A stretch of 64,000 nucleotides of DNA from Hydrogenoanaerobacterium sp032017025 (GTDB taxonomy: Bacteria; Bacillota; Clostridia; Oscillospirales; Ruminococcaceae): the NCBI RefSeq assembly GCF_032017025.1, contig NZ_DALZQO010000003.1:62001-126000 (forward strand), read 5' to 3'. The position numbers and the translations under genes are program-made. Below are positions 50,289 to 60,531 of this stretch, in pieces. Under the pieces are notes generated by a model that saw only the letters and a list, made by a program, of their open reading frames with translations, was not told where the DNA came from and made no database searches. Position 1 is the first letter of the stretch, and each line of letters begins with the position of its first letter.

Positions 50289-50954
50289 TTATTGCTTCTG
50301 AAAAACAGCGATTAAAAATTTGATGGGAATCCCCTCTTCAGAAAACATTTTTTCATGCTCAGTGGGTACGCTGCCCTCGAAACCGCTGCTGTGTAGGTCG
50401 CGTGTCATATATTTTATGACAAAGCCGCACTCTTCAAGGTACCCCAAGGTATCATCAAATAGGCCGTCGTCATCCGTCTTAAACCAGAGCTCCGCACCAT
50501 CCACTAAAAACCGCTTGTAGGTGGTGAGTTGGCGGGGATGGGTAAGGCGCTTTTTTTGCTGGGGGAGTTTCGGCCATGGATTGCAGAAATTGATATAGAT
50601 ACGATGGATTTCATCTACATCGTCCTCCAGCATCAAAAACAGGCGCTCAATGTCCTGTGTCATCAGTCGAATATTATCAGTTTCACGGCCTGCCGCGGCG
50701 TATTCTCGTTCGATATTACGCTTGGCAAGCCCCAGCACAGCATCAATTAAATCCACCGCAAGGTAGTTGTGTTCAAAATCTGTCGCTGCCTGTTTTGAGA
50801 TGAACCCACCCTTACCGCAGCCAAGCTCTAAATATATTGGCTTATCGTTGCCGAACCACTCGCGCCATTTACCGCGGTGCTCACTTGGGTGCTCAGTATA
50901 AAAGGGACAAGCATCCAGCTCGGGCTTTGCCCATGGTTTTCTACGTAAACGCAT
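50289..50954 (-). CDS. trmB: tRNA (guanine-N7)-methyltransferase
   Basis: Makes m7G46 in tRNA. 221 residues with SAM motif LELGCGKGGFI near 43 and the family hallmark NFCNPWPKLPQQKKRLTHPRQL near 122-143. The N-terminal RLRRKPWA is also usual for TrmB. Ribosome site CAGGAG. Confidence 0.95.
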   Translation of the reverse strand: MRLRRKPWAKPELDACPFYTEHPSEHRGKWREWFGNDKPIYLELGCGKGGFISKQAATDFEHNYLAVDLIDAVLGLAKRNIEREYAAAGRETDNIRLMTQDIERLFLMLEDDVDEIHRIYINFCNPWPKLPQQKKRLTHPRQLTTYKRFLVDGAELWFKTDDDGLFDDTLGYLEECGFVIKYMTRDLHSSGFEGSVPTEHEKMFSEEGIPIKFLIAVFQKQ

Positions 50955-51064
50955 AAAATTACTCCTGTTACAAAAGAATTGTCACCCCAAACGCGGTGCG
51001 CTCAGGATGACAGTTTTAATATTACGGTTCCTTGCTAAAATACAGAACAGTTCCATTTGCTTTG

Positions 51065-51721
51065 TTAATCCAACCGATGAACCTCTTTGAATACACCCAC
51101 ATATTTGGGTGGTATCACCTTATCGATGTGCTGGTAGCCAAAAAACCATTTTTTAAAGTGAATGATTTTCGCCGCTTCGTTCAAAAATGCATATAGATGA
51201 TTGTAAATGTTGTTATCCATATTCAAAAAGCTTTTTACAATACCGGTGCAGTCATGTGTAATGACATAATCCACGATGTAGTCTACTTTTTGCAGGTTGC
51301 GGTTGGCTTCGTACAGGTCGTCTATGGTGGGCAGGCAATCGGCCATACCGGGGGTTTCACAGTCAACATCGGTGTTTTCACCGCCGCCCAGAGTAAAGAT
51401 GATTTTTCCGTCGATGTTGTAGACCTGTCCGCGCATTAAGTGAAACAGCCGCCCCGAAATGTTATGCACCTTTCCGCCGTTCCACTGTGTGACCTCATAG
51501 CCTTGCAGCAGGGTGTGATTTTCGTGCACGCCATCAATAAACGCAATGTTATACTTGCGTTTACCTAGTTTTTTCAGCATACGCTGTTCTGCCTTGCTGC
51601 CGTTCCATACAAAGCCGAAATCTCCGCAGACAATCAGGGTATCACCCTTGCGCAGTTTTTTCAAAGCAGGGGCTTTAAAACGATCCAACTCGCCGTGCAT
51701 ATCTCCTGTAACGTATACCAT
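51065..51721 (-). CDS. Metallophosphoesterase (calcineurin-like)
   Basis: 218 residues. The dinuclear metal site is visible: GDMHGE at 6-11, VCGDFGFVW near 32, and GVHENHTLL (near 64) for the third motif, with a later TLGGGENTD and ITHDCTG. The family covers phosphatases and nucleases; the substrate is not known. Ribosome site AAGGAGG. Confidence 0.88.
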   Translation of the reverse strand: MVYVTGDMHGELDRFKAPALKKLRKGDTLIVCGDFGFVWNGSKAEQRMLKKLGKRKYNIAFIDGVHENHTLLQGYEVTQWNGGKVHNISGRLFHLMRGQVYNIDGKIIFTLGGGENTDVDCETPGMADCLPTIDDLYEANRNLQKVDYIVDYVITHDCTGIVKSFLNMDNNIYNHLYAFLNEAAKIIHFKKWFFGYQHIDKVIPPKYVGVFKEVHRLD

Positions 51722-51919
51722 TGTGTGACCTCCTTGAGACCCACCAGTGCCACGTTACCGCACAGGCTGCCGGCGGGGAAAACTTCTGTCAAATTGTAAA
51801 CAAACTTGGATAACCTTTTTATTTAGATAAATATCTGTTATAATAAATACTTAAGATAATCTGCTGTTATTTGGTTTTCCCACTGGGGACAAGCCAAAGG
51901 GATACGATTAAAATAAAAG

Positions 51920-51944
51920 ATAATAACCGTAATACGGTTATTAT
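51920..51944. promoter_or_regulatory. Palindrome in the carboxypeptidase leader
   Basis: ATAATAACCGT-AAT-ACGGTTATTAT: an 11-bp perfect inverted repeat 25 bp before the start codon. It could form a leader hairpin near the ribosome site or be an operator. Confidence 0.55.
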
Positions 51945-51968
51945 ATCACAAACTAGGAGCAACTGTAT

Positions 51969-53294
51969 ATGCGCAAACTAAGTTTTTCCCTTGCTTTGCT
52001 AATGACGGTGATATTTTGTACTGCCGCTTTTTCTGTGTCGGCGGCATATACTCCACCGTTCGACATCACCGCCGAAGCGGCATATTTGGTCAATCTGAAC
52101 ACAGGCGATGTCATCTATGAGAAAAATGCCGACAAAAAGATGTACCCCGCGTCGCTCACTAAGTTGATGACCTGTATTTTGGCATTTGAGCTGGTTGACG
52201 ACCTCGACAACACCACGGTTACCGCAAAAGCGTACATCTACGATGAGTTTTACGGCAAGAATGTTTCCACAGGCGATATTCGCCGGGGCGAAATCATGAC
52301 GATGCGGCAGCTGATTTATGCGATGCTGATGCAGAGCGCGAACGAGGCAGCGAGTATTGTGGCCGATTACTTGGGCGACGGCAGCATTGCCTATTTTACC
52401 GAGATGATGACAGAGCGCGCTAAAGAGCTTGGCTGCACCGGCACTAATTTCACCAACCCGCATGGCTTGTTTGACGAAAACAACTACACCACAGCAAAGG
52501 ACATGTACCTGATTGCAAAGCATGCAATCGGTATTCCGGGTTTTCTTGAAATTGCGTCTACTACGCATTATCAGGTGGGCTCTACCAATATTCACGATTC
52601 GCTCGCATGGAACACCACCAATAAAATGATGGTAAAGGGTACCCAATATTACTATGCTCCGGTAAAGGGGCTGAAAACCGGTACGCTGGATGAATCGGGA
52701 AAATGTTTTGTATCCACGGCCTCGCTGAATGGCTTTGATTACCTGTGCGTTGTGTTAGGTGCCCCGCTGATGGATGATGAAAACGGCAGAGAGATTGGTA
52801 ACAATGCCTTTACCGACACCAAGCAGCTGTACCAGTGGGCATTTGATACATTTAGTATTAAAACACTGATGGAAAAAGGCAGTGATATTACGGAGATTCC
52901 ACTGCGGCTTGCCAAGAACACCGACCATATGAAGCTGGAAAGCAGTGAGCGTTTTACCTCACTGGTACCCGATGAAATCGAGCCTTCTAGTGTGGTACTG
53001 GAGTACGACCTACCTGAGCACATCACAGCACCCGTAAAAAAGGGTGACGAGGTTGGTAAGGTAAGGTTGATTCTCGCCGGTGAGCAGATTGGTGAGGTGC
53101 CGTTGGTGGCGACCTCCAGCGCGGAACGCAGCCAGGTGCTTTATGTGCTTGACCAAGCAGAAAACATTGTGCTGTCGTTCTGGTTTAAGTTCGGCGTGAT
53201 TTTTCTTGTAGCGTTTGTATTGTTCTATATTGTATTGATGGTGATACGTAACCGCAACCTGCGCCGCAGCCGAAGCACCCGCCCAAGAAGATAG
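51969..53294 (+). CDS. D-alanyl-D-alanine carboxypeptidase (DacF/PBP5 type)
   Basis: Trims the terminal D-Ala of peptidoglycan pentapeptides. 441 residues: signal peptide (about 1-27), catalytic SLTKLM (near 59), SANEA (near 124) and KTGTLDESGK (near 237), then the PBP5-like C-terminal domain. A C-terminal membrane segment (about 400-422) with a basic tail is its anchor. Ribosome site AGGAGC. Confidence 0.93.
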   Translation: MRKLSFSLALLMTVIFCTAAFSVSAAYTPPFDITAEAAYLVNLNTGDVIYEKNADKKMYPASLTKLMTCILAFELVDDLDNTTVTAKAYIYDEFYGKNVSTGDIRRGEIMTMRQLIYAMLMQSANEAASIVADYLGDGSIAYFTEMMTERAKELGCTGTNFTNPHGLFDENNYTTAKDMYLIAKHAIGIPGFLEIASTTHYQVGSTNIHDSLAWNTTNKMMVKGTQYYYAPVKGLKTGTLDESGKCFVSTASLNGFDYLCVVLGAPLMDDENGREIGNNAFTDTKQLYQWAFDTFSIKTLMEKGSDITEIPLRLAKNTDHMKLESSERFTSLVPDEIEPSSVVLEYDLPEHITAPVKKGDEVGKVRLILAGEQIGEVPLVATSSAERSQVLYVLDQAENIVLSFWFKFGVIFLVAFVLFYIVLMVIRNRNLRRSRSTRPRR

Positions 53295-53308
53295 TTTTAA
53301 CACAAAAG

Positions 53309-53344
53309 CAAAGGCTCCTGTCTGAACCAGACAGGAGCCTTTCT
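53309..53344. terminator. Bidirectional terminator between convergent genes
   Basis: AAAGGCTCCTGTCTG, AAC and its exact complement: a 15-bp perfect stem. Confidence 0.92.
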
Positions 53345-53350
53345 AATGCG

Positions 53351-55696
53351 TTAGTTGAATTTCTTTCGCTGGAGTACGATGCAAGCCACAATACCCGAGA
53401 TTGCCGCTACGATAACTGTAATTAGAACTACAATGAGCAAAGGGGACATTTTCTTTCTTTCGGGGTCGGGCTCCGGCTCCGGATCGACATCTACCGGCTC
53501 AGACGGTTCCTCGAGCTCCTCCTCCGAGGAGGAATCAACCGCTTGTGAAGACTCGCTGGAAGATTCGCTGGAGCTCTGTGAGGAGCTTACCGAAGGTGTA
53601 GATGGTACAATGGGGGTAACTACGGTCGGCTTCGAGGATGCTGAAGAGGAGGAAACGGACGATGATGATGATGCGTCGGGCTTACCTGCATTTTTGTACA
53701 GGGTTTCGAGCTCTGACAAGGTGTAATAGATGCGGTTACTCTCCACCTTTTTGACGTTTTTGCCGTAGATGGTAATATCCTTGCCCTTGTCGCGCTCAAT
53801 GATGAGCGTAATGCTTCTGCCCTTGAGCTTTTCCAGAATGACGGCGGGGATATTGTCGTACGATTTGGCGTATACCCGCACGGTGTCGCCGCTGTCGGCA
53901 TCAATGACCTTATCCTTGATGTCCATCCAGAACTCATATTCATAGTTCGGTTCTTTGGAGGAGCTACCACCTGTGGAAGCACGGCGCAGGGTGACGTTGA
54001 TGGCAACGTTACGGTTAGCGATGGATACATGGGAGGGGATGTTCAGTAGGGTGCTGCCGCTGATGGACTGGCGTGAGGTGCTGTTCGAGTTATAACTGCC
54101 CTGTACCCAGTTAACATCACAATCAATAGTATCATTGCTGTTTCCATCTAAAATAACCTTTACTTTTTTTGGTAGCGCAAGGTTAGCAAATGACGTGCCA
54201 ACTTTACCTGTAATATCGGCGGGTTGTTGGATTGTGCCGATGTTCTTTAATACTGTTATAGAAAGAGTGGGTGTAACGGGATAATTATTAGCAACAGCGC
54301 TGATGCTTAAAGAATTACCAGCAGTAATTTCGGGATAGTCACCTTTAACAGTGATCTCATTCTCAGTGACAGTATAGTATGCTTTATCGATTGCTGAGCC
54401 GCCGTTAATTAACTGCCCTGTTATCATTGCATTGCTAAAGCCAACCCCACCGTCATGCCGTATTACAAAATCTCGATTGTGGCGAATAGAGTTTACATCT
54501 TGTACTGCTAGTGTAACAGTTTTCTTAACCGTAAAGGTTACCGGCGCAGCAGTTTGGGTTTGATCACCCAATTTTGCGGTCATTGTTACTTTAATTTGTG
54601 TTCCGGCATCAGCATTGTTAACAGTCAAGTTATTATCAACAATCACTTTGCCCAAAGGCTCTGTGACATAACTGTATGTCACTGTGGTTCCGACTGGGTG
54701 AAGAATGCATCCCGTTGAATTTCCGGTTGCACTGGGGTTAAGGGGAATGGTTGCGATTGTAGCACCGGCGGGTATAATAATTTCCGTAGTACTGGGAGTT
54801 AGCTTTGCATCGGTTAGGCTGCAGGTGCAGACGGCTGCAGCAGCAGTAAGCCTGTTATTGTGATCATTATTAATCTTGCCTTCTACCTCAAAAATCTCGG
54901 AGCTTAACTTTTTAATGATAAATTTTGTTTTGGCATCTCCTGCTTTTACCGGCATATATACGGTGAAAGCACCGCTGTTATCAGTGGTAACGGGTTTATA
55001 GGTTGACGAATTGTCCACAGAATAACTTATATTTGTGTTTGCATTCCCTGTTGGCAGAGTGATTACAGTTTTGTAAAGCACAGTGTTACCGTCAGCAGCG
55101 GTCAGAATACCACTGGTAATGGTCAATTTAGCGGGTATGGTTGCATCCTTGCCGATAGTAAGCTTTCCACCTGTTACACTTGTAGTACCGCTTACTGTAC
55201 CGTTTTGCAGGGTAACTGTACCACCGGTTACGGTTAGGCTACCGCCTATACCGCCAGAAACAGTCAGCGTGCCCGCGCTTAGCGAGAAACTGCCGCTAAT
55301 GCCGCCGGTAAGCGTGCTCGCGGTGTCTGTTGTGAGGTTTACGGCCGCCCCTGTGCCGACTGCAAGCGCAGCTTTGCCTGTAGGCGCGGTAATGGCTGCA
55401 CCGTTCAGCTTGATGTTGGCGGTGGCAGCATCGGCCACTGTAACGGTATTGGTAGTTGATGTGCCAGTAACCGTAATAATTTGCCCGCTGTCAAACTCCG
55501 GTGAAGTAACTTGGGGGGCTCCGTAAGTAACAGTAATGTTATTGCCTGTACCTTTGTTTACGGTTATATTTCCATCGGCAATGGAGATAGAAGCTGACGG
55601 TGGATCCGCCGCAAATGCTGTGGTAATCCCAAAGGCTGAAAGTACCGTTACAACCGCAATCATAAACAATATTGCTTTAGAAATAGATTTTCTCAT
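53351..55696 (-). CDS. Large surface protein of unknown function, membrane-anchored
   Basis: 781 residues. Signal peptide ends TTAFAA near 29. Residues about 60-210 form a glycine/threonine-rich ladder (GGISGSFSLSAGTLTVSGGIGGSLTVTGG), suggestive of a beta-helix or beta-roll. Then come Ig-like beta domains (about 290-640), a Ser/Glu/Pro linker and one membrane helix ending QRKKFN. No LPxTG or NPxTG motif. The only neighbours are convergent or divergent, so there is no operon clue. Ribosome site AAAGAGGTG. Confidence 0.75.
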   Translation of the reverse strand: MRKSISKAILFMIAVVTVLSAFGITTAFAADPPSASISIADGNITVNKGTGNNITVTYGAPQVTSPEFDSGQIITVTGTSTTNTVTVADAATANIKLNGAAITAPTGKAALAVGTGAAVNLTTDTASTLTGGISGSFSLSAGTLTVSGGIGGSLTVTGGTVTLQNGTVSGTTSVTGGKLTIGKDATIPAKLTITSGILTAADGNTVLYKTVITLPTGNANTNISYSVDNSSTYKPVTTDNSGAFTVYMPVKAGDAKTKFIIKKLSSEIFEVEGKINNDHNNRLTAAAAVCTCSLTDAKLTPSTTEIIIPAGATIATIPLNPSATGNSTGCILHPVGTTVTYSYVTEPLGKVIVDNNLTVNNADAGTQIKVTMTAKLGDQTQTAAPVTFTVKKTVTLAVQDVNSIRHNRDFVIRHDGGVGFSNAMITGQLINGGSAIDKAYYTVTENEITVKGDYPEITAGNSLSISAVANNYPVTPTLSITVLKNIGTIQQPADITGKVGTSFANLALPKKVKVILDGNSNDTIDCDVNWVQGSYNSNSTSRQSISGSTLLNIPSHVSIANRNVAINVTLRRASTGGSSSKEPNYEYEFWMDIKDKVIDADSGDTVRVYAKSYDNIPAVILEKLKGRSITLIIERDKGKDITIYGKNVKKVESNRIYYTLSELETLYKNAGKPDASSSSSVSSSSASSKPTVVTPIVPSTPSVSSSQSSSESSSESSQAVDSSSEEELEEPSEPVDVDPEPEPDPERKKMSPLLIVVLITVIVAAISGIVACIVLQRKKFN

Positions 55697-55949
55697 TGTT
55701 TTAACACCTCTTTCAAAATAGAAAATAATTTAACAATTTCATCATAACACAAGTTTAATGTAGTTTACAGTATTTGTAAAAATCGTTTACATTTTATTAG
55801 TAACTTATTTAACATTTTTTATTGCACTTATTCTAAAATTAGTAAAGATGCCCGTGAAAAGCAGGTAACTCACAGCTTGCATATCATGAAGTGGAGGGGA
55901 TGCGGGCGACAAGGGTATGCCGTACAATAGGTGTACCGTACGTTTGCAT
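55697..55949. other. Intergenic, no gene seen
   Basis: A+T-rich upstream region of the surface-protein gene; a minus-strand TATGAT lies near 55744. No open frame of note. Confidence 0.4.
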
Positions 55950-55990
55950 AAAAAAAGCAAACCACCCGCACTAGGCGAATGGTTTGCTGC
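55950..55990 (-). terminator. Terminator of the RNase Y gene
   Basis: AGCAAACCA and TGGTTTGCT with an inner CGC/GCG pair; on the minus strand TTTTTTTATGC follows. Confidence 0.82.
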
Positions 55991-56033
55991 TGTTGTATCA
56001 GATAATGTCCGAGTTGCTTTCGGACATAGCTTG

Positions 56034-57596
56034 CTACTTGGCGTATTCGATTGCGCGGCTTTCACGGACGACATGCACCTTGATCTGTCCGGGATAATCA
56101 AGCTCAGACTCAATCTTCTTGACAATATCGCGGGCAACCAGGGTCATCCGGTCATCCGAGATAATATCGGGCTTTACAATAATTCTAATCTCGCGGCCTG
56201 CCTGAATGGCGAAGCATTTTTCAACACCCTCAAACGAGGTTGCAATTTCTTCCAACCGCTCAAGACGCTTGATGTAATTTTCGAGGTTTTCGCGTCTTGC
56301 ACCGGGACGTGCCGCAGAAATCGCATCCGCTGCCTGAACTAGGCAGGCAACAATGGTCTTTGGCTCCACATCACCGTGGTGTGCGTGAATCGCGTTGATA
56401 ATTACATCGTTTTCTTTGTATTTTTTCGCTACATCCACACCGATATCGACATGCGAGCCCTCAATTTCGTGGGTGAGTGCTTTGCCAATATCGTGGATTA
56501 AACCGGCACGCTTTGCTTGGTTTACATCTGCGCCAAGCTCTGCCGCCATCATACCGGCAAGGTGAGAAACCTCAACCGAATGGTTCAGTACATTTTGCCC
56601 ATAGCTGGTGCGGTAACGCATGCGGCCGAGCAGCTTAATCAGCTCAGGGTGCATGGCATGTACGCCGGTTTCCATTACAGCGCGCTCGCCGTCCTGCTTA
56701 ATCTTAACGTCGACCTCGCGCTGTGCCTTCTCCACCATTTCCTCAATTCTTGCGGGGTGGATGCGTCCGTCTTGAATCAGTCGCTCCAAAGCGATGCGGG
56801 CGACTTCGCGCCGGACAGGATCGTAAGAGGAGAGTGTAATCGCCTCGGGTGTATCGTCAATGATAAGATCCACACCGGTAAGGGTTTCGAGGGTGCGGAT
56901 GTTTCTTCCTTCACGTCCAATAATACGGCCCTTCATCTCGTCGTTTGGCAGAGGAACAACCGATACGGTTGCCTCAGCCACATGGTCTGCCGCGCAGCGC
57001 TGAATGGCAGTGGTAATCAGTTCGCGTGCCTTTGTATCGGCCTCGTCTTTCATCTGTGCCTCGAACTGAGAAATTTTAAGCGCTTTTTCATGAACCAATT
57101 CATTTTCGAGGTTAGAGAGCAGATATTCTTTTGCTTGCTCAGAGGTCAGCCCCGAAATGCGTTCCAGCATTTCGAACTGACGTTTTTTGATTTCCTCAGC
57201 TTCAAAGAGTTTTTCTTCGGCATCTTTGATTTTAGACTGTAAAATCTCTTCCTTTTTCTCCTGGTTTTCAATCTTGCGGTCTAAAGATTCTTCTTTTTGC
57301 ACCAGGCGGCGTTCCTGCCTTTGCACCTCGGAACGGCGCTCTTTTACATCTTTTTCGGCATCCTGACGCATTTTGTAAATCTCGTCTTTTGCCTCAACCA
57401 TTGCTTCTTTTTTCTTGCTTTCAGCTGCTTTAATTGCATCGCTTAGCATGCGTTTTGCTTCTTCTTCGGCCGAGCCCAGCTCCGCCTCGGCAACTTTACG
57501 CCGATAGGCGATGCCCAAAAAGAACGCAACAACTGCACCAACCAGCAAGGCAACAACGGCTGTGATCACATAAACTAATACTGATACTGTTCCCAT
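56034..57596 (-). CDS. rny: Ribonuclease Y
   Basis: Membrane-bound endoribonuclease that starts mRNA decay. 520 residues: N-terminal membrane segment (about 5-27), a long coiled coil (30-200), a KH domain with GRIIGREGRNIRTLE near 218-232, and an HD domain with HSVEVSHLA and GLIHDIGKA near 340-375. The match over full length is clear. The ribosome site AGGAGG lies 15 bp before the ATG, longer than usual. Confidence 0.96.
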   Translation of the reverse strand: MGTVSVLVYVITAVVALLVGAVVAFFLGIAYRRKVAEAELGSAEEEAKRMLSDAIKAAESKKKEAMVEAKDEIYKMRQDAEKDVKERRSEVQRQERRLVQKEESLDRKIENQEKKEEILQSKIKDAEEKLFEAEEIKKRQFEMLERISGLTSEQAKEYLLSNLENELVHEKALKISQFEAQMKDEADTKARELITTAIQRCAADHVAEATVSVVPLPNDEMKGRIIGREGRNIRTLETLTGVDLIIDDTPEAITLSSYDPVRREVARIALERLIQDGRIHPARIEEMVEKAQREVDVKIKQDGERAVMETGVHAMHPELIKLLGRMRYRTSYGQNVLNHSVEVSHLAGMMAAELGADVNQAKRAGLIHDIGKALTHEIEGSHVDIGVDVAKKYKENDVIINAIHAHHGDVEPKTIVACLVQAADAISAARPGARRENLENYIKRLERLEEIATSFEGVEKCFAIQAGREIRIIVKPDIISDDRMTLVARDIVKKIESELDYPGQIKVHVVRESRAIEYAK

Positions 57597-57925
57597 AGTT
57601 CGCTACTGAAACCTCCTTTTTCCAATTTGTTTCAAGCCTTGAATTAATCTAATGTAGTGTCGGGAGCAGAACACATATTTCTCTTAAAAAAATATGTGCC
57701 GTCCGTATTTAAACAGGCGGCATTTTTTGTAGAACAATATTCTTCGAATGGTACATCGAATAGGCTATCCGCTGCTGGAAGCCTACTCTGGTACGAAGCT
57801 TTAGAATCTTATCCGAAAGCGGAAATATCCGCTGAAAAATGCAACATGTCTGCACACTAGTACTATTTTATATCGTGTCAAACATTCTGTCAAGGAATTT
57901 GTAACAATTGTACGGCTTTTACCAG

Positions 57926-57954
57926 TTGACATTTTAATTTTTCGGTGGTAACAT
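57926..57954 (+). promoter_or_regulatory. Promoter of thrS
   Basis: TTGACA, a 17-bp spacer and TAACAT, just before the T-box leader. Confidence 0.75.
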
Positions 57955-57979
57955 AGATTTAATTTCATAATATCAATAC

Positions 57980-58216
57980 CTTGATGAGGACGGCGGCAGT
58001 CGCCATCCCCCTGTTCAGAGAGACAGCGCACCAGCTGAAAGCGCTGTTACAGAGGAAGATTTGCCGTTACCAGCCTTTGAGTGCGGTGAATGCCCGCCGG
58101 TTAAGACCCGTTACCGTCTTACGTTGAGAGGTGCAGGCGGCAAGCCCGCACAATCAGGGTGGAACCATGGAGTGTATGCTTCATCCCTATTTTTGTAGGG
58201 ATGGGGCATTTTTTTA
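57980..58216 (+). promoter_or_regulatory. T-box leader controlling thrS
   Basis: The leader has stem I with the AGAGAG motif (about 58016) and CTGAAAGC, a probable specifier ACC (Thr) in GTTACCAGCCTTTGAG, and the T-box core AGGGTGGAACC near 58159. It ends with a terminator, TTCATCCCTA with TAGGGATGGGG and TTTTTTT (58183-58216). Uncharged tRNA-Thr should pair with the specifier and the core and stop the terminator from forming, so that thrS is read. Confidence 0.93.
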
Positions 58217-58300
58217 TGCAGAGGATGAACCTGCTGTATAGGAAAGAGAACAGTTAGACAAATTATATTTTAGATAGAGGCAATGAAAGGATGAAAAAGA

Positions 58301-60238
58301 ATGATTAAAGTAATGCTAAAAGGCGGCGTAGTCAAAGAATACGAAGCCGGTATCAGTGCAATGGAAATTGCAAAGGATTTGGGCGCAGGGCTTTATAAGG
58401 CTGCTTGCGCTGCAAAAATAGGCGATCAGGTGGTTGACCTGCGCACCCCCATTACAGAAGACTGTGAGCTTGCTATTTTAACCTTTGACGATGAGGCAGG
58501 AAAAAAAGCGTTTTGGCATACTGCATCTCACGTGCTGGCGCAGGCAGTGAAGCATTTGTACCCCTCAGCTAAATTTGCCATTGGCCCCGCGATTGACGGC
58601 GGCTTCTACTACGATTTTGACGTTGAAAAACCCTTTACCGCCGATGACCTCGTTAAAATTGAGGCGGAGATGAAGAAAATCGTCAAAGAGGGGTTGCCTC
58701 TTGAGCGCTTTGAGCTGGAGCCCGCTGAGGCTCTCGAACGGATGAAGGACGAGCCGTTTAAGGTAGAATTGATTCAAGAGCATGCCGCAAAGGGCGAGAA
58801 GATCAGCTTCTTTAAACAGGGAGACTTCACAGATCTGTGCGCAGGCCCGCACCTGCCCGACACCTCGCGCATCAAGGCGATTAAGCTTACTTCCTCCACC
58901 GGCGCATATTGGCGGGGAGACTCCAACAAAACCATGCTCTGCCGTGTCTACGGCACCGCATTTCCAAAAGCAAGCGAGCTGGAGGCACATTTGACGGCGA
59001 TTGAAGAGGCCAAAAAACGCGACCATAACAAAATTGGGCGCGAGCTGGAGTACTTCACCACCTGCGATGCCATCGGCCAGGGTCTGCCCATTATGCTGCC
59101 AAAGGGCGCACGCGCCATTCAGCTGCTGCAGCGCTTTGTAGAGGATGAAGAGGAGAGACGCGGCTATCTGCTAACCAAAACCCCGCTGATGGCAAAGAGT
59201 GATCTTTATAAAATTTCCGGCCACTGGGATCACTACAAAGACGGTATGTTTGTGATGGGTGATGAGGAGAAGGACGCAGAGGTGTTTGCGCTTCGCCCCA
59301 TGACCTGCCCATTCCAGTATCAGGTATTCTTAAACAGAATGCGCAGCTACCGCGACCTGCCAATGAGACTGGGCGAAACCTCCACACTGTTCCGCAACGA
59401 GTCTTCGGGCGAGATGCATGGTCTCATTCGTGTGCGCCAGTTCACCATTTCAGAGGGACACCTGATTGTAAGACCCGAACAGCTTGAGGATGAGTTCCGC
59501 GGCTGTGTGGAGCTTGCAAACTATATGCTGAAAACACTGGGGCTCTATGAGGATGCAAGCTACCGCTTCTCGAAATGGGACCCCGATAACAAGGATAAAT
59601 ACGAAGGCACCACCGAGCAGTGGGAAGCCGCTCAGGAGCAGATGCGCAAAATTCTCGACCACCTCGGCATTGATTATGTAGAGGCTACGGGCGAGGCTGC
59701 GTTCTACGGCCCCAAGCTGGATATTCAGCTGAAGAACGTGCACGGCAAAGAGGATACGCTCATCACCATCCAGATTGATATGCTGTTGGCACAGAAATTT
59801 GGCATGGAGTATGTGGATACCGACGGCTCCAAGACCATTCCGTATATCATCCACCGCACCTCGCTGGGTTGCTACGAGCGTACCTTGGCTCTGCTGATTG
59901 AGAAATACGCGGGCGCACTGCCGATGTGGATGATGCCCACACAGGTTGAGGTTCTGCCAATTGGTGAGCGTCAGCACGAGGCTGCCAAAGAGGTGGTTGC
60001 CAAGCTGAAGGCCGCAGGCATCCGTACCGAGCTGGACGACCGCAACGAGAAAATCGGCTACAAAATCCGCGCGGCGCAGCTGGAGAAAACCCCGTATATG
60101 GTTGTACTGGGCGACAAAGAGATCGAGAATAACGTTGTTGCGGTTCGAAACCGCAAAGAAGGCGACATGGGTACCATGAGCCTGGACGAGTTCATTAAGC
60201 TCGCAAAAGAAGAAATTGACAACAAGGTTATTAAATAG
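58301..60238 (+). CDS. thrS: Threonyl-tRNA synthetase
   Basis: Charges tRNA-Thr. 645 residues with a TGS domain at 1-62, the editing domain with HTASHVLAQA near 74, class II motifs 2 and 3 (FRNESSGEMHGLIRVRQF near 366, and HRTSLGCYERTLA near 518) and a C-terminal anticodon domain. Regulated by the T-box leader. Own terminator. Confidence 0.97.
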   Translation: MIKVMLKGGVVKEYEAGISAMEIAKDLGAGLYKAACAAKIGDQVVDLRTPITEDCELAILTFDDEAGKKAFWHTASHVLAQAVKHLYPSAKFAIGPAIDGGFYYDFDVEKPFTADDLVKIEAEMKKIVKEGLPLERFELEPAEALERMKDEPFKVELIQEHAAKGEKISFFKQGDFTDLCAGPHLPDTSRIKAIKLTSSTGAYWRGDSNKTMLCRVYGTAFPKASELEAHLTAIEEAKKRDHNKIGRELEYFTTCDAIGQGLPIMLPKGARAIQLLQRFVEDEEERRGYLLTKTPLMAKSDLYKISGHWDHYKDGMFVMGDEEKDAEVFALRPMTCPFQYQVFLNRMRSYRDLPMRLGETSTLFRNESSGEMHGLIRVRQFTISEGHLIVRPEQLEDEFRGCVELANYMLKTLGLYEDASYRFSKWDPDNKDKYEGTTEQWEAAQEQMRKILDHLGIDYVEATGEAAFYGPKLDIQLKNVHGKEDTLITIQIDMLLAQKFGMEYVDTDGSKTIPYIIHRTSLGCYERTLALLIEKYAGALPMWMMPTQVEVLPIGERQHEAAKEVVAKLKAAGIRTELDDRNEKIGYKIRAAQLEKTPYMVVLGDKEIENNVVAVRNRKEGDMGTMSLDEFIKLAKEEIDNKVIK

Positions 60239-60245
60239 CCATAAT

Positions 60246-60293
60246 AAAAAGCAGGAGCGGGCACCGCAACGGTGCCCGCTCCTGCTTTTTTTG
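60246..60293. terminator. Strong terminator of thrS
   Basis: AAAAAGCAGGAGCGGGCACC and GGTGCCCGCTCCTGCTTTTT around GCAAC: a 20-bp perfect stem with T-run. Confidence 0.94.
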
Positions 60294-60428
60294 TTCGTTT
60301 CACCAGTACTTTCACGTGCGCGGGTTTCTCTTGTTGGGTCTATTCTAAAGGTCGAGACACAACCACTCGGTATATGATTTGTCCGTACTAACGTATTTCT
60401 ATTAAATTCTGTGTGGATGTGTGCCATC

Positions 60429-60457
60429 TTGACAGAGAGACCCTAAAACGCTATGAT
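60429..60457 (+). promoter_or_regulatory. Promoter of the AEC transporter gene
   Basis: TTGACA, a 17-bp spacer and TATGAT. The leader then holds a GGGGGCGC-CGTAT-GCGTCCCT hairpin with TTTTTT (60496-60521) directly before the ribosome site, which could act as an attenuator. Confidence 0.75.
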
Positions 60458-60531
60458 AGAGGTCGGAATTTATATTGCAATAGAAGAGAGAAAGGGGGCG
60501 CCGTATGCGTCCCTTTTTTGGAGGATAAAAC

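Noticed and set aside
53351..53480. Sortase motif at the end of the 781-residue surface protein
   Set aside because: The region before the helix reads PEPDPERKK with no LPxTG or NPxTG-like motif.
59450..60427. A 325-codon minus-strand frame opposite thrS
   Set aside because: It mirrors the strongly coding thrS frame, has no ribosome site and matches no family; it is a shadow of codon bias.
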